64,000 nucleotides of DNA from an uncultured beta proteobacterium (GCA_903826775.1 CAIKFU010000022.1:1-64000); one strand, 5' to 3'. Positions 35,443-47,683 are shown, numbered from the stretch's first letter. Notes: generated by a model not told the origin, from the letters alone. Translations and numbers: made by a program.

Positions 35443-36042
35443 ATGTCAGATCGTTTAAATGTTCTTGCCTTGCATTTGGAGCGTGTTTTGGGTCAAAGCG
35501 CCAAAACCATTGAGATTGCTTTAAATGAAGTGACGTTGGTAGTTGAAGCCGCAAATTATCATGAGACTGCGCTACTGCTCCGCGATGATCCTTCCCTGGC
35601 ATTCGAGCAATTAATCGATTTATGCGGTATTGATTATCAAACATTCCGAGATGGCTCTTGGACTGGCCTTCGCTTTGCTGTTGTTAGTCACTTGCTATCA
35701 ATTAAGCACAATTGGCGTCTACGAGTGCGAGTTTTTGCGCCCGATGATTATTACCCTGTGGTTGCGTCAATAACGCCTATTTGGAATTCTGCAAATTGGT
35801 TTGAGCGTGAAGCGTTCGATTTGTATGGGATTTTATTTGACGGCCATGAAGATCTGCGCCGCATTTTGACTGATTATGGGTTTATTGGCCATCCATTCCG
35901 CAAAGATTTTCCTGTAGCGGGTAATGTTGAAATGCGCTATGACCCTGAATTAAAACGCGTTATTTATCAGCCAGTCACAATTGAAACGCGTGAAGTGACG
36001 CCTCGCGTGATACGAGAAGAGCAGTATGGGGGCGAGGTCTAA
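35443..36042 (+). CDS. nuoC: NADH-quinone oxidoreductase subunit C
   Basis: 199 residues; the 30-kDa subunit of the peripheral arm that binds NuoD near the quinone site. The family signature [19 protein letters not shown] followed by [10 protein letters not shown] is present. NuoC and NuoD are separate genes here, unlike the fused NuoCD of E. coli. Starts right after the nuoB stop. Confidence 0.96.
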   Translation: MSDRLNVLALHLERVLGQSAKTIEIALNEVTLVVEAANYHETALLLRDDPSLAFEQLIDLCGIDYQTFRDGSWTGLRFAVVSHLLSIKHNWRLRVRVFAPDDYYPVVASITPIWNSANWFEREAFDLYGILFDGHEDLRRILTDYGFIGHPFRKDFPVAGNVEMRYDPELKRVIYQPVTIETREVTPRVIREEQYGGEV

Positions 36043-36045
36043 GTC

Positions 36046-37299
36046 ATGGCTCAAATTAAAAACTACACCCTCAATTTTGGCCCCCAGCATCCTGCGGCGC
36101 ATGGCGTATTGCGGTTGGTGCTTGAATTGGATGGAGAGGTTATTCAGCGAGCTGATCCGCATATAGGTTTATTGCATCGTGCTACAGAAAAATTGGCTGA
36201 AACTCGCACCTGGGTACAAAACGTTCCTTATATGGATCGCTTGGATTATGTTTCGATGATGGTCAATGAGCATGCTTATGTCATGGCGATTGAGAAGTTG
36301 CTTGGTATAGATGTTCCATTGCGCGCTCAATATATTCGCGTGATGTTTGATGAGCTTACGCGACTGTTAAATCATCTTCTATGGATTGGCGCTCACGGCC
36401 TTGATGTGGGTGCAATGGCGGTTTTCTTATACGCTTTCCGGGAGCGCGAAGATATTTTTGATATGTATGAAGCCGTTTCTGGCGCACGCATGCATGCTGC
36501 TTACTACCGTCCCGGTGGCGTATATCGTGATTTGCCTGATTCAATGCCTCTTTATGAAAAGTCCAAAACCCGAAGTGCGGCCAAAGTGAAGCGTTTGAAT
36601 GAGAATCGAAGTGGAACTTTATTGGACTTCATTGAAGACTTTACAAAGCGCTTTCCTGCTTATGTGGACGAATATTGCAATTTGTTGACTGGTAATCGCA
36701 TCTGGAAGCAGCGTCTTGTTGGTATTGGGGTTGTTTCACCCGAGCGCGCTTTGCAACTGGGTTTTACTGGGCCTATGTTGCGTGGATCCGGAATTGAGTG
36801 GGATTTGCGTAAGAAGCAGCCATATGAAGTCTATGATCAAATGGATTTTGATGTGCCGGTTGGTGTTAATGGCGACTCATATGACCGCTACCTAATTCGC
36901 ATGGAAGAGATGTATCAGTCAAACCGGATCATTCAACAGTGCGCTACTTGGTTGCGGGCAAATCCTGGACCGGTTATGAGTGATAACCATAAAGTTGCTC
37001 CGCCATCCAGAGTCGATATGAACACCAATATGGACGAGTTAATCCATCATTTCAAGCTATTTACTGAAGGTATTCACGTTCCCGATGGTGAGGCTTATTC
37101 AGCAGTCGAGCATCCAAAAGGCGAATTTGGGATATATCTAGTATCGGATGGTGCGAATAAGCCATATCGCATGAAAATTCGCGCGCCTGGTTTCGTTCAT
37201 CTCTCAGCAATGGATGAGATGGCGCGTGGTCATATGCTTGCGGATGCAGTAGCAATTATCGGAACTCAAGATATTGTATTTGGCGAGATTGATCGTTAA
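36046..37299 (+). CDS. nuoD: NADH-quinone oxidoreductase subunit D
   Basis: 417 residues; the 49-kDa subunit forming the quinone pocket with NuoB and related to NiFe-hydrogenase large subunits. The conserved N-terminal [15 protein letters not shown] holds the histidine implicated in quinone binding; [19 protein letters not shown] and the C-terminal [12 protein letters not shown] are typical. It lies 3 bases after nuoC. Confidence 0.97.
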   Translation: MAQIKNYTLNFGPQHPAAHGVLRLVLELDGEVIQRADPHIGLLHRATEKLAETRTWVQNVPYMDRLDYVSMMVNEHAYVMAIEKLLGIDVPLRAQYIRVMFDELTRLLNHLLWIGAHGLDVGAMAVFLYAFREREDIFDMYEAVSGARMHAAYYRPGGVYRDLPDSMPLYEKSKTRSAAKVKRLNENRSGTLLDFIEDFTKRFPAYVDEYCNLLTGNRIWKQRLVGIGVVSPERALQLGFTGPMLRGSGIEWDLRKKQPYEVYDQMDFDVPVGVNGDSYDRYLIRMEEMYQSNRIIQQCATWLRANPGPVMSDNHKVAPPSRVDMNTNMDELIHHFKLFTEGIHVPDGEAYSAVEHPKGEFGIYLVSDGANKPYRMKIRAPGFVHLSAMDEMARGHMLADAVAIIGTQDIVFGEIDR

Positions 37300-37318
37300 G
37301 GGCGCCAAGGATAAATTA

Positions 37319-37858
37319 ATGACATCAACTCCATTCATCCAACTTTCCGCAAAAACGCGAGCAGAAATAGATCGCAATATTGCTAAATATCCTTCTAACC
37401 ATAAGGAATCAGCAGTTATGGCTTCCTTGATAGCTGCTCAATCTGAAGTGGGTTGGGTATCGGCTGAGGTTATTGCCGAAGTAGCTTCTATCTTGGGTAT
37501 GCCTGCGATTGCGGTAGAAGAAGTTGCTACTTTCTATAATATGTACGACACCAAGCCGGTTGGAAAATTCAAATTGGTTGTTTGTACAAATCTTCCCTGC
37601 CAACTAACTAAAGGCGGAACCGCTGCTCAGTATTTAAAGGAAAAGTTGGGGATTGGCTTTAACGAGACAACTCCTTGCGGCACATTTACCTTAAAAGAAG
37701 GCGAGTGCATGGGCGCTTGCGGAGACTCCCCGGTATTACTGGTGAACAATAAGCGCATGTGTAGTTTTATGAGCAATGAAAAAATTGATGCTTTGATTGA
37801 AGAGTTGCGCAAAGAGGCGAGTTTGGTTGCCAATGCTGCAGAAGGGAAGTCGGCATGA
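37319..37858 (+). CDS. nuoE: NADH-quinone oxidoreductase subunit E
   Basis: 179 residues; 24-kDa thioredoxin-like subunit with a [2Fe-2S] cluster (N1a). Cluster cysteines are in CTNLPC and GECMGACG. The ATG at 37319 has AAGGA 8 bases upstream; an upstream frame overlapping nuoD is rejected. The stop overlaps nuoF by four bases (ATGA). Confidence 0.96.
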   Translation: MTSTPFIQLSAKTRAEIDRNIAKYPSNHKESAVMASLIAAQSEVGWVSAEVIAEVASILGMPAIAVEEVATFYNMYDTKPVGKFKLVVCTNLPCQLTKGGTAAQYLKEKLGIGFNETTPCGTFTLKEGECMGACGDSPVLLVNNKRMCSFMSNEKIDALIEELRKEASLVANAAEGKSA

Positions 37859-39150
37859 CCAGTTTGCATAATCGCCACATCAAACCGTTGATTCTCGCGG
37901 GTCTAAATGGTGACAATTGGCGTCTGAAGGATTACGAGAGTCGTGGCGGGTATCAGCAGCTGCGCAGAATTTTAAGTGAGAAGGTTACGCCTGACTCATT
38001 GATTGCAGAATTGAAGGCGTCATCGTTGCGTGGTCGTGGCGGTGCAGGCTTTCCTACGGGGTTGAAATGGAGTTTTATGCCACGTCAATTTCCGGGTGAA
38101 AAATATTTGGTTTGCAATAGCGATGAAGGTGAGCCTGGAACATTTAAAGACCGTGACATCTTGCGCTATAACCCACATGCGTTGATTGAGGGGATGATTA
38201 TTGGCGCCTACACAATGGGCATCTCGGTTGGGTATAACTATATTCATGGTGAAATATGGGAAGTGTATTCACGCTTTGAAGAGGCTTTAGAAGAGGCGCG
38301 AGCAGCAGGATTTTTAGGTGAAAAAATATTGGGAACGGATTTTAGCTTTCAATTGCATGCATCTCCAGGTTGGGGTGCATACATCTGTGGCGAAGAAACG
38401 GCCTTATTGGAATCCCTTGAAGGCAAAAAAGGACAGCCTCGATTTAAGCCTCCTTTCCCAGCAAGTTTTGGTTTGTATGGCAAACCGACTACGATTAACA
38501 ATACGGAAACGTTTGCGGCTGTACCATTTCTTTTGGCGATAGGCGGCAAGGCTTATTTGGAGATGGGTAAGCCGAATAATGGTGGGACGAAGATTTTTTC
38601 CGTATCAGGTGATGTTGCTTATCCTGGTAATTATGAAATTCCATTGGGAACACCTTTTACTGAATTATTAAAATTAGCCGGAGGAATGCGCGACGGCTCC
38701 TCACTAAAGGCGGTAATTCCTGGTGGGTCATCGGCTCCGGTTGTTCCGGCTCAAATGATGATGGATTTGACGATGGATTACGACAGCGTTGCTAAAGCGG
38801 GTTCAATGCTTGGTTCAGGGGCAGTAATTGTCATGAACGATACGCGTTGCATGGTGAAGGCCTTGTTGCGCTTATCTTATTTCTATCATGAGGAGTCCTG
38901 TGGGCAGTGCACACCTTGCCGTGAAGGTACGGGATGGATGTGGCGCATTGTGAATCGCATAGAGCACGGCGAAGGACGTTTAGAAGATTTGGATTTATTA
39001 AATGATGTAGCAGCAAATATTCAAGGCCGCACAATCTGCGCTCTTGGCGATGCAGCAGCAATGCCAGTGCGCGGAATGCTAAAGCATTTTATGGATGAAT
39101 TTGTGTACCACGTTGAGCACAAGCGATGCTTGGTGCCAGCATATGTTTAG
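37855..39150 (+). CDS. nuoF: NADH-quinone oxidoreductase subunit F
   Basis: 431 residues; 51-kDa subunit that binds NADH and FMN and holds cluster N3. The NADH/FMN loop [13 protein letters not shown] (~60-72), the [14 protein letters not shown] segment and the cluster motif [12 protein letters not shown] (~347-358) are intact. It overlaps nuoE and precedes nuoG in the electron-input module NuoEFG. Confidence 0.97.
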   Translation: MTSLHNRHIKPLILAGLNGDNWRLKDYESRGGYQQLRRILSEKVTPDSLIAELKASSLRGRGGAGFPTGLKWSFMPRQFPGEKYLVCNSDEGEPGTFKDRDILRYNPHALIEGMIIGAYTMGISVGYNYIHGEIWEVYSRFEEALEEARAAGFLGEKILGTDFSFQLHASPGWGAYICGEETALLESLEGKKGQPRFKPPFPASFGLYGKPTTINNTETFAAVPFLLAIGGKAYLEMGKPNNGGTKIFSVSGDVAYPGNYEIPLGTPFTELLKLAGGMRDGSSLKAVIPGGSSAPVVPAQMMMDLTMDYDSVAKAGSMLGSGAVIVMNDTRCMVKALLRLSYFYHEESCGQCTPCREGTGWMWRIVNRIEHGEGRLEDLDLLNDVAANIQGRTICALGDAAAMPVRGMLKHFMDEFVYHVEHKRCLVPAYV

Positions 39151-39191
39151 TAATTACTTCAGATGACATTACAGGATTGCCTAAAGTGAGC

Positions 39192-41525
39192 ATGGTTGAA
39201 ATCGAATTAGATGGGAAGGCTGTAGAGGTTCCGCAGGGTTCGATGGTGATGCACGCCGCGAATAAGCTTGGCACGTACATACCTCACTTCTGCTACCACA
39301 AGAAATTATCAATTGCTGCTAATTGCCGCATGTGTTTAGTTGAGGTTGAAAAAGCTCCGAAGCCTTTGCCGGCATGCGCTACACCTGTAACGCAGGGAAT
39401 GAAGGTGTTTACCCATTCTGCTAAGGCTGTAGAGGCCCAAAAATCAGTTATGGAGTTTTTATTAATAAACCATCCCTTGGATTGCCCAATATGCGATCAA
39501 GGTGGTGAGTGCCAATTGCAAGATTTAGCGGTTGGATACGGTAATTCAAGCTCACGCTACAACGAAGAAAAGCGCGTTGTATTCCACAAAAACATTGGCC
39601 CCTTGGTGTCAATGGAGGAAATGTCCCGTTGCATACATTGCACGCGTTGCGTGCGTTTTGGGCAGGAAGTTGCTGGGGTTATGGAATTGGGAATGGTTAA
39701 TCGTGGTGAGCATTCCGAAATTAGTACATTTTTAGGGCAGACAGTTGACTCCGAACTATCAGGAAACATGATTGATCTATGCCCTGTTGGCGCACTTACA
39801 AGCAAGCCATTTAGGTATTCTGCTCGCACATGGGAACTCCGTCGCAAGCGTTCATTGAGTCCGCATGATAGTTTGGGTGCAAATACCACCATTCAAACCA
39901 AGGCCAATCGAGTGATGCGTGTTGTTGCATTGGAGAATGAATCAATAAATGAGTGCTGGATTAGCGACCGGGATCGGTTTGCTTATGAAGGCTTGAATAG
40001 CCCTGATCGAGTTACAGCGCCTATGGTTAAGCAGGGCGGTCAATGGCTTGAAACCGATTGGGAGTCTGCCCTTGATTATGTGGCCCGTTCCTTAAAGTCG
40101 ATTTCTTCCGATCATGGATCCAATTCTGTAGCGGCTTTGGCTCATCCGATTTCTAGCGTTGAAGAGCTGTTTTTATTGCAAAAAATTGTTCGCGGATTGG
40201 GTTCGGATCAAATTGAGACCCGTTTGCGCCAGTCAGACGTTCGCGGTGCGGCATCTGCACCATGGTTGGGTATGCCAATTGCCAAAATAAGCCAACTAGA
40301 ACGTGTCTTTGTTATTGGAAGTTTCTTGCGTAAGGATCAGCCATTAATTGCTACGCGTTTACGCGCCGCTGCAAAACGCGGTTTGGTTCTCCATCGCTTA
40401 GATGCTGGTGGCGATGATTGGTTGATAAGTAATTCATCTGGGTTGACTTTGACTCCAAGCGCTTGGTTGAATGGATTAAGTGAGGTAGCCTTAGCCGTGG
40501 CTAAAGCGAAATCGGTTTCTGCTCCAGTTGGTACTTTTAACTTACCGATTTCATCACAAGCTCAGGCATTGGCGGATAGCCTGTTGACTGGCGGTTTAAC
40601 AGCAATCTTTTTGGGATCCGCAGCAATTGCACATCCTCATGCATCCGATCTGCATGTACTTGCTGAATTTATTGCTAAACATACTGGTGCAGACTTTGGT
40701 TTCTTGCCAGCAGGCGGGAACTCAGTCGGAGCGCATTTAGTCAAAGCCATAACGTTGAAGGATTCCTCAGGCATCAATTCCATTCTTTCAGGTGAAAGCC
40801 GTGCTGTGGTATTGATGAATATCGAGCCTTTATCAGATTTACCCAATCCAGATCAAGTTAGGAACGCATTGGCTAAGGCGGATACGGTTATATCCTTAAG
40901 CCCATTTACCAATCCCGACATTTTGGAGTTGGCAGACGTAATCCTTCCCATTACTACCTACTCAGAAACTGTTGGTAGTTTTGTTAATGCTGAAGGAAGA
41001 GTCCAGACTATTCAGCCGGCCGTTCTTCCGTTAGGCGACTCCCGCCCTGCATGGAAAGTTCTGCGTGTATTGGGTGGTCTTTTGGGTCTGGACGGTTTCT
41101 TATTTAATGCACCTGAAGAAGTGCTGGGGGAGGCTCTTTCTGGCTACACCGAGTCCACTTTAGATAATCGTTTCACTAGTGAATTCTCCCTGATGGCTGG
41201 GAATCTTGCTCCTTTAACCGGATTAGAGCGCTTAACTGATGTTTCCATATATAGCGTAGATCTAATAGTTCGCCGCTCACCTGCATTGCAATTGACACAA
41301 GATGCTCGGAATGCAAATAAAGTCGGTTTAAATCAAGCTGCTTATGATGAGCTAGGATTAGTTGAAGGGGATTTGGTTCGGGTTAGCCAAGGTAATTTAT
41401 CGGTAAATATGCCGGCAACTTTGGAGAAAGCTTTGACGGTTGGTACGGTGCGAATTTCTGCTGGCACCGCGGCAAGTGCGCAATTGGGTCCGATGTTTGG
41501 TTCTGTAACGGTATCTCGAGCTTAG
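39192..41525 (+). CDS. nuoG: NADH-quinone oxidoreductase subunit G
   Basis: 777 residues; the 75-kDa subunit with iron-sulfur clusters that relay electrons along the peripheral arm. The N-terminal [2Fe-2S] ferredoxin domain is followed by the His-Cys motif region [14 protein letters not shown] and the [17 protein letters not shown] cluster site; the remainder is a molybdopterin-oxidoreductase fold without evidence of cofactor use. The ATG at 39192 matches the family start MVEIELDGK; an upstream ATG inside nuoF is not supported. Confidence 0.95.
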   Translation: MVEIELDGKAVEVPQGSMVMHAANKLGTYIPHFCYHKKLSIAANCRMCLVEVEKAPKPLPACATPVTQGMKVFTHSAKAVEAQKSVMEFLLINHPLDCPICDQGGECQLQDLAVGYGNSSSRYNEEKRVVFHKNIGPLVSMEEMSRCIHCTRCVRFGQEVAGVMELGMVNRGEHSEISTFLGQTVDSELSGNMIDLCPVGALTSKPFRYSARTWELRRKRSLSPHDSLGANTTIQTKANRVMRVVALENESINECWISDRDRFAYEGLNSPDRVTAPMVKQGGQWLETDWESALDYVARSLKSISSDHGSNSVAALAHPISSVEELFLLQKIVRGLGSDQIETRLRQSDVRGAASAPWLGMPIAKISQLERVFVIGSFLRKDQPLIATRLRAAAKRGLVLHRLDAGGDDWLISNSSGLTLTPSAWLNGLSEVALAVAKAKSVSAPVGTFNLPISSQAQALADSLLTGGLTAIFLGSAAIAHPHASDLHVLAEFIAKHTGADFGFLPAGGNSVGAHLVKAITLKDSSGINSILSGESRAVVLMNIEPLSDLPNPDQVRNALAKADTVISLSPFTNPDILELADVILPITTYSETVGSFVNAEGRVQTIQPAVLPLGDSRPAWKVLRVLGGLLGLDGFLFNAPEEVLGEALSGYTESTLDNRFTSEFSLMAGNLAPLTGLERLTDVSIYSVDLIVRRSPALQLTQDARNANKVGLNQAAYDELGLVEGDLVRVSQGNLSVNMPATLEKALTVGTVRISAGTAASAQLGPMFGSVTVSRA

Positions 41526-41533
41526 GTATTGAA

Positions 41534-42607
41534 ATGGATGATTTCTTAAACTTCATTACAACGCAAGGTTCGGATATTTTTGGGTCTTTATGGCCATTAA
41601 TATGGGCTTTGGTTCGTATTGTCATTATTGTTTTGCCGATGTTTGGAGCCGTTGCTTATTTAACGCTCTGGGAACGGAAATTTATTGGTTGGATGCATAT
41701 TCGGCTTGGTCCAAATCGCGTGGGTCCAGTGGGTTTATTGCAGCCGATTGCCGATGCCTTGAAACTGCTGCTTAAGGAGATTATTTCCCCGGCAAAGGCA
41801 AGCAAGGTGTTATATGTGATTGCTCCAGTGATGGTGATCATGCCGGCCTTTGCAGCATGGGCAGTGGTGCCATTTCAGGCCAAAATGGTGCTGGCTGATG
41901 TAAATGCTGGCCTTTTATATGTGATGGCAATTTCGTCAATTGGCGTGTACGGGATAATTCTTGCAGGTTGGGCATCAAACTCTAAATACCCATTCCTTGG
42001 CGCGATGCGAGCCGCTGCACAAATGGTTTCCTATGAGATTGCTATGGGTTTTGCGTTAGTGACTGTGCTGTTGACCTCAGGCTCGCTTAATCTAAGTGCA
42101 ATTGTGAGATCCCAGGAAGTTGGATTTTTTGCAGGGTATGGCCTTAACTTCTTATCGTGGAATTGGCTTCCTTTGTTCCCGATGTTCCTCATCTATTTTA
42201 TTTCAGGTGTTGCCGAAACAAATAGGCATCCATTTGATGTAGTGGAAGGGGAGTCAGAGATTGTTGCGGGGCACATGGTTGAGTATTCGGGAATGGCTTT
42301 TGCCATGTTCTTCTTGGCTGAATACGCGAATATGATTTTGATTGCGGCAATAGCTTCAACTTTATTTTTGGGCGGGTGGCTACCCATTGTTGATTTGCCA
42401 ATTTTGCGTGATATTCCCGGTTTCTTTTGGTTGTTTGGAAAAACATTTTTCCTGTTGTCGTGTGTTATTTGGTTGCGAGCATGCTTACCCCGCTATCGTT
42501 ATGATCAGATCATGCGTTTAGGTTGGAAAATATTTATTCCCCTCTCGGTCTTCTGGGTCGTTTTGGTTGGGGCTTGGGTTGTTTCGCCCTGGAATATTTG
42601 GAAATAG
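41534..42607 (+). CDS. nuoH: NADH-quinone oxidoreductase subunit H
   Basis: 357 residues with about eight membrane helices. It links the arms and forms part of the quinone channel. [19 protein letters not shown] near residue 46 and [10 protein letters not shown] are the hallmark segments, and the acidic [17 protein letters not shown] loop is intact. Begins 8 bases after nuoG and ends 8 bases before nuoI. Confidence 0.96.
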   Translation: MDDFLNFITTQGSDIFGSLWPLIWALVRIVIIVLPMFGAVAYLTLWERKFIGWMHIRLGPNRVGPVGLLQPIADALKLLLKEIISPAKASKVLYVIAPVMVIMPAFAAWAVVPFQAKMVLADVNAGLLYVMAISSIGVYGIILAGWASNSKYPFLGAMRAAAQMVSYEIAMGFALVTVLLTSGSLNLSAIVRSQEVGFFAGYGLNFLSWNWLPLFPMFLIYFISGVAETNRHPFDVVEGESEIVAGHMVEYSGMAFAMFFLAEYANMILIAAIASTLFLGGWLPIVDLPILRDIPGFFWLFGKTFFLLSCVIWLRACLPRYRYDQIMRLGWKIFIPLSVFWVVLVGAWVVSPWNIWK

Positions 42608-42615
42608 GTCAGCAT

Positions 42616-43119
42616 ATGTTTAAGCGCGTATTTAAACCAATTACCCAGTTCATCGACAGTCTGATGCTTAAAGACGTCTTGACTGGAATGGGGATTACTG
42701 GCCGTTATCTATTTAAGCCAAAGATTACCGTTCTTTATCCTGAGGAAAAAACCCCTTTATCCCCTCGTTTTCGGGGTTTACATGCTTTGCGCCGTTACCC
42801 CAATGGCGAAGAACGGTGTATTGCTTGTAAATTGTGTGAAGCAGTTTGCCCAGCAATGGCAATCTCTATTGAGTCCGATCAGCGCGATGACGGCTCACGT
42901 CGAACAACTCGTTATGACATTGATTTAACCAAGTGTATTTTCTGTGGTTTTTGCGAGGAAGCCTGCCCAGTTGATGCGATCGTCGAAACAAGTATTTTTG
43001 AATATATTGGCGACAAGAAGGGTGATTTGTATTTTACTAAGGAGATGTTATTGGCTGTTGGCGATAAGTATGAAAAAGAAATTGCAGCAAATCGTTCAGC
43101 CGATGCACCTTATCGTTAA
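42616..43119 (+). CDS. nuoI: NADH-quinone oxidoreductase subunit I
   Basis: 167 residues; a ferredoxin-like subunit with two [4Fe-4S] clusters (N6a, N6b) near the membrane. Two CxxCxxCxxxCP motifs are present: [12 protein letters not shown] (~71-82) and [12 protein letters not shown] (~110-121). The ATG at 42616 gives the family N terminus; an earlier start within nuoH is rejected. Separated from nuoJ by 31 bases. Confidence 0.96.
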   Translation: MFKRVFKPITQFIDSLMLKDVLTGMGITGRYLFKPKITVLYPEEKTPLSPRFRGLHALRRYPNGEERCIACKLCEAVCPAMAISIESDQRDDGSRRTTRYDIDLTKCIFCGFCEEACPVDAIVETSIFEYIGDKKGDLYFTKEMLLAVGDKYEKEIAANRSADAPYR

Positions 43120-43150
43120 GCGTTATGAAAATACTAAGCGACAATAAAAA

Positions 43151-43822
43151 ATGACTTTAGACCCGTCCATCATCTTCTCTCTATTTTTCTATGCCTTTGC
43201 AGGTCTGTTGGTTGTTTCCGCACTGCGCGTTATTACTGCCCGTAATCCAGTTCATGCGGCATTGTTTCTTGTCTTAGCTTTCTTCTGTGCTTCGGGTTTA
43301 TGGATGTTACTGAAGGCCGAGTTTTTGAGTCTAGCGCTTATTCTCGTTTACATTGGCGCCGTAATGGTTCTCTTCCTCTTTGTTGTAATGATGCTTGACT
43401 TGGATTTAGAGCATTTAAGGCGAGACTTCAGTAAATACCTTCCGGTTGCCTTCTTGATGGGCGGTGTTATCGTCCTTGAATTATCGATCGTCCTGATCCG
43501 AAGCTTTATAGGTACAAATGCGCCAGTTCAATCAATGCCCGATGAACTGACTGTTAACAACACGCAAGCGTTAGGTAAATTAATCTTTGTGGATTATGTG
43601 TATGCGTTTGAGATAGCGGGTGTAATTTTACTAGTTGCAATCATTGCAGCAGTGGCATTAACTCTTCGTACTCGTAAAGATTCCAAGTCTCAAGATGTTT
43701 CTTATCAAGTGAATGTTAATCCAGCGGATCGGATGCGGATAGTGAAGATGGAAACGGATGTGAATGCTAAGCAAAATCCAAGCAAAAAATCTATTGCTGA
43801 AGGTACAGGGGAAAAGAAATGA
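43151..43822 (+). CDS. nuoJ: NADH-quinone oxidoreductase subunit J
   Basis: 223 residues with five membrane helices in the first ~170, including [18 protein letters not shown] and the [18 protein letters not shown] helix with its pi-bulge region. The C-terminal ~45 residues are a polar, lysine-rich cytoplasmic tail. It belongs to the membrane-arm part near the quinone site. It overlaps nuoK by four bases (ATGA). Confidence 0.95.
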   Translation: MTLDPSIIFSLFFYAFAGLLVVSALRVITARNPVHAALFLVLAFFCASGLWMLLKAEFLSLALILVYIGAVMVLFLFVVMMLDLDLEHLRRDFSKYLPVAFLMGGVIVLELSIVLIRSFIGTNAPVQSMPDELTVNNTQALGKLIFVDYVYAFEIAGVILLVAIIAAVALTLRTRKDSKSQDVSYQVNVNPADRMRIVKMETDVNAKQNPSKKSIAEGTGEKK

Positions 43823-44127
43823 CCATTACCCTAGCCCATTATTTAGTGCTTGCTGCAATTCTTTTTTCCATAAGCGTTGTCGGTATATTTTTAAATCGAA
43901 AGAATGTGATTGTGCTGTTGATGGCCATAGAATTGATGCTTTTAGCCGTTAACATGAATTTCGTAGCTTTTTCGCATTATCTGGGCGATATGGCAGGACA
44001 GGTTTTTGTCTTCTTCATATTGACTGTTGCTGCTGCAGAAGCGGCTATTGGCCTGGCAATCTTGGTGGTGCTCTTCCGCAAGGTCGACACGATTAATGCT
44101 GAAGATCTTGATCACCTCAAAGGCTAG
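43819..44127 (+). CDS. nuoK: NADH-quinone oxidoreductase subunit K
   Basis: 102 residues, three membrane helices, related to MnhC antiporter subunits. Conserved glutamates lie in [13 protein letters not shown] and [12 protein letters not shown], the residues implicated in proton transfer. It overlaps nuoJ and is followed by nuoL after 18 bases. Confidence 0.96.
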   Translation: MTITLAHYLVLAAILFSISVVGIFLNRKNVIVLLMAIELMLLAVNMNFVAFSHYLGDMAGQVFVFFILTVAAAEAAIGLAILVVLFRKVDTINAEDLDHLKG

Positions 44128-44145
44128 TCCAGAGAAAAGACTGAA

Positions 44146-46182
44146 ATGCAATTAACCCTAAACTTACCTCTCCTTTGTGCCATTCCAATGGCTCCTCTTG
44201 TTGGCTCAGTGATCGCGGGTCTATTTGGCACCCGTTTATTGGGTAATCGCATTGGACAGGGTGCTACGCAAACAATCACAATTTTAGGGGTCACTATAGC
44301 TTTTGTTTTGTCCTGCTTTGTGCTGGTACAGGTTTTAGATGGTTTTTACTTTAACGGCACCGTTTATCGTTGGATGCAGCTTGGCGAATTGAATTTGGAT
44401 ATTGGATTCTTGATTGATCCGCTTACCGCAACAATGATGTGTGTAGTGACCTTTGTATCGTTGATGGTTCATATATACACCATCGGTTATATGGCAGGTG
44501 AGGAGGGGTATAACCGCTTTTTTTCCTACATCTCCCTATTTACATTTGCCATGCTGATGCTGGTAATGAGCAATAACATGTTGCAGCTTTTCTTTGGATG
44601 GGAAGCCGTTGGGGTGGTTTCGTACCTCCTCATTGGTTTTTACTTCGAACGTCAGACTGCCGTGTTTGCAAATATGAAAGCTTTTTTGGTAAACCGTGTG
44701 GGCGATTTCGGATTTATCTTGGGTATCGGTCTTTTATTAGCAAGTACGGGATCGATGAACTATGACGCAATATTTGCACAAAATACTGTGTTGGCCGCTC
44801 AGACTCTCCCCGGTACGGGTTGGAATCTGTTGACTGTTGCTTGTATCTGCTTATTTATTGGGGCAATGGGTAAATCTGCACAGTTCCCATTGCATGTATG
44901 GTTGCCTGATTCAATGGAAGGTCCAACCCCAATTTCCGCATTGATCCACGCGGCAACGATGGTGACTGCTGGGATTTTTATGGTCGCCCGTATGTCCCCA
45001 TTATTCGAGTTGTCCGATACGGCCTTGAGTTTTATTGTAGTAATAGGTTCAATCACGACATTATTCATGGGTTTTTTGGGGATTGTCCAGAACGATATAA
45101 AGCGGGTAGTAGCTTATTCAACCTTGTCGCAGTTGGGGTATATGACAGTTGCACTCGGAGTTTCGGCATATCCCGTGGCAATTTTCCATTTAATGACACA
45201 CGCATTCTTTAAGGCTTTATTATTCCTCGCTGCCGGTAGCGTTATTCTCGGTATGCATCATGAGCAGGATATGCGCAAAATGGGCGGGTTGTGGAAGTAC
45301 ATGCCTTTAACATGCCTAATGATGTTGATAGGTAATTTAGCCTTAATTGGAACCCCATTCTTTTCCGGTTTTTATTCTAAGGATTCGATTATTGAAGCGG
45401 TTGGCGCTAGTCATATTGCAGGTTCCGGTTTTGCATACTTCGCTGTAATGGCAAGCGTATTTGTAACGGCTTTGTATTCTTTCCGTCTGTATTTTTATGT
45501 ATTCCACGGGAAAGAACGCTTTGGAACGGCACATCATCATGGTTCAAAAGATGAAGGTCATGATCACCATGGGCTAGCTCCCGGTCAAAAACCGCATGAA
45601 TCGCCTTTAGTTGTTACTATTCCGTTGATTCTGTTGGCAATACCATCCGTCATTATTGGTTTTTATACAATCGATCCTTTGCTATTTGGAACATATTTTG
45701 GCGATTCAATATTTATTGATATCGCAAGGCATCCCGCTATGGAGGAATTGGCTTCCGAATTCCATGGACCGGTGTCGATGGCAATACATGCATTTACCTC
45801 ACCAGTATTTCTATTAGTGATCTTGGGTGTGCTGTCGGCTGCAATAGGGTATCTCTGGTCAACTGGTTTGCCAAATAAAATTTCGCATGCAATTGCGCCC
45901 TTAAAAAAATTGCTTGATAACAAATACTATTTAGATGAATTAAATCAATTTGTATTTGCTAAGGGTTTAGTGGGAATTGGTAGATTTTTGTGGCACCGTG
46001 GTGATCAAAACGTCATTGATGGTTTCCTAGTCAATGGAAGCGCTCACCTAGTAGGTCGTTTTTCTGGTGTGATTCGCCATTTGCAATCCGGTTATCTTTA
46101 TCACTATGCTTTCGCAATGATTGCGGGCGTTGCGGTATTGCTGGCTTGGGTTTTGTACGCTTACCTGCCTATTGTTCGTTAG
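44146..46182 (+). CDS. nuoL: NADH-quinone oxidoreductase subunit L
   Basis: 678 residues; the distal antiporter-like, proton-pumping subunit with a long lateral helix at its C terminus. Typical stretches are FFGWEAVGVVSYLLIGFY, the helix with MGKSAQFPLHVWLPDSMEG (pumping lysine region) and LIHAATMVTAGIF. A histidine-rich cytoplasmic or periplasmic loop (AHHHGSKDEGHDHHG) occurs at ~462-476, seen in other Burkholderiales as far as I recall. About 14-16 helices. Confidence 0.96.
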   Translation: MQLTLNLPLLCAIPMAPLVGSVIAGLFGTRLLGNRIGQGATQTITILGVTIAFVLSCFVLVQVLDGFYFNGTVYRWMQLGELNLDIGFLIDPLTATMMCVVTFVSLMVHIYTIGYMAGEEGYNRFFSYISLFTFAMLMLVMSNNMLQLFFGWEAVGVVSYLLIGFYFERQTAVFANMKAFLVNRVGDFGFILGIGLLLASTGSMNYDAIFAQNTVLAAQTLPGTGWNLLTVACICLFIGAMGKSAQFPLHVWLPDSMEGPTPISALIHAATMVTAGIFMVARMSPLFELSDTALSFIVVIGSITTLFMGFLGIVQNDIKRVVAYSTLSQLGYMTVALGVSAYPVAIFHLMTHAFFKALLFLAAGSVILGMHHEQDMRKMGGLWKYMPLTCLMMLIGNLALIGTPFFSGFYSKDSIIEAVGASHIAGSGFAYFAVMASVFVTALYSFRLYFYVFHGKERFGTAHHHGSKDEGHDHHGLAPGQKPHESPLVVTIPLILLAIPSVIIGFYTIDPLLFGTYFGDSIFIDIARHPAMEELASEFHGPVSMAIHAFTSPVFLLVILGVLSAAIGYLWSTGLPNKISHAIAPLKKLLDNKYYLDELNQFVFAKGLVGIGRFLWHRGDQNVIDGFLVNGSAHLVGRFSGVIRHLQSGYLYHYAFAMIAGVAVLLAWVLYAYLPIVR

Positions 46183-46206
46183 GCCTTTGTTACTTAAGTA
46201 GCCATC

Positions 46207-47673
46207 ATGATTCTTTCATTCGCCATCTGGATCCCAATTTTCTTTGGACTTATCATTTTATTTTATGGGTCTGAAAAGCCATCCGCCGGGGTGCGTTGGC
46301 TTGCCCTTGTTGGATCGATTCTGGGATTTATTGCAACCTTGCCCTTGATTGTGCAATTTGATATCGCTAACCCTGGGATGCAGTTCATTGAAAAAATTAG
46401 CTGGATTCCTCGTTACGATATTAATTACACATTGGGCGTAGATGGAATTTCAGTATGGTTTATTGTTTTAACGGCATTTATTAATGTCATAGTTGTAATT
46501 GCTGGTTGGGAAGTTATTCAAACGAAGGTCTCTCAGTACTTTGCCTCGTTTATGATTTTGTCCGGCTTAATGATTGGTGTTTTTGCCGCTTTGGATGCAA
46601 TGTTGTTTTATGTGTTCTTTGAAGCGACTTTGATCCCAATGTACATCATCATCGGTGTTTGGGGTGGGCATAATCGGATTTACGCAGCCTTTAAATTTTT
46701 CTTGTATACATTGCTCGGATCCCTTTTAACTTTGGTTGCTTTGCTGTATTTGTACAACGTAACCAATAGCTTTGATATTTTGGTTTGGCAAAATACCCGA
46801 CTGGATATCATTGAACAAATCCTTCTGTTTTTTGCTTTCTTTATGGCTTTTGCAGTTAAGGTTCCAATGTGGCCATTGCATACATGGCTGCCAGACGTTC
46901 ACGTAGAAGCTCCAACTGGTGGTTCTGTCGTGTTGGCGGCAATTATGTTGAAGCTGGGAGCTTATGGTTTCTTGCGTTTCTCTTTGCCGATCGCTCCAGA
47001 TGCAAGTCAATACCTTGGCCCGTTTGTTATCTTCCTATCACTGGTCGCAGTAATTTATGTTGGTGCGGTAGCCTTGGTTCAAAGGGATATGAAGAAATTG
47101 GTTGCTTACTCATCGGTAGCGCATATGGGTTTTGTAACGCTTGGCTTTTTCCTGTTTAGTCCATTAGGTGTAGAGGGTGGAATTGTTCAGATGATTTCCC
47201 ATGGCCTAGTTGCAGGGGCAATGTTCCTTGTCATTGGGGTTCTGTACGACCGTATGCATACCCGCCAAATAGCGGATTTTGGAGGGGTTGTTCATCGGAT
47301 GCCAAAGTTCGCAGCATTTGCCATTTTAATGGCGATGGCTAATTGTGGTTTACCAGCTACATCGGGGTTTGTTGGCGAATTTATGGTGATTTTAGCGGCA
47401 GTTGATTACGATTTTTTAATTGGTGCTTTATCAGCAACGGCGCTTATTCTAGGCGCAGCCTATTCGCTGTGGATGGTAAAACGTGTATTTTTTGGCGTGA
47501 TTCACAATCAGCATGTAGAGGAGTTAACAGATTTGAATAGCCGCGAATTTTTTATTATGTCGGTTATGACAGTTCTTGTGTTGGGAATGGGGATATATCC
47601 AAAGCCCTTTACCGACATCATCCATCCTGCCGTTATTAATCTGCTGCAGCATGTTGCTGTAAGCAAACTTTGA
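46207..47673 (+). CDS. nuoM: NADH-quinone oxidoreductase subunit M
   Basis: 488 residues, about 14 membrane helices, antiporter-like proton-pumping subunit. FEATLIPMYIIIGVWGG holds the conserved glutamate and AVKVPMWPLHTWLPDVHVE the pumping lysine; KLGAYGFLRFSLP follows. It starts 24 bases after nuoL and ends 10 bases before nuoN. Confidence 0.96.
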   Translation: MILSFAIWIPIFFGLIILFYGSEKPSAGVRWLALVGSILGFIATLPLIVQFDIANPGMQFIEKISWIPRYDINYTLGVDGISVWFIVLTAFINVIVVIAGWEVIQTKVSQYFASFMILSGLMIGVFAALDAMLFYVFFEATLIPMYIIIGVWGGHNRIYAAFKFFLYTLLGSLLTLVALLYLYNVTNSFDILVWQNTRLDIIEQILLFFAFFMAFAVKVPMWPLHTWLPDVHVEAPTGGSVVLAAIMLKLGAYGFLRFSLPIAPDASQYLGPFVIFLSLVAVIYVGAVALVQRDMKKLVAYSSVAHMGFVTLGFFLFSPLGVEGGIVQMISHGLVAGAMFLVIGVLYDRMHTRQIADFGGVVHRMPKFAAFAILMAMANCGLPATSGFVGEFMVILAAVDYDFLIGALSATALILGAAYSLWMVKRVFFGVIHNQHVEELTDLNSREFFIMSVMTVLVLGMGIYPKPFTDIIHPAVINLLQHVAVSKL

Positions 47674-47683
47674 GTAAAAGCTA

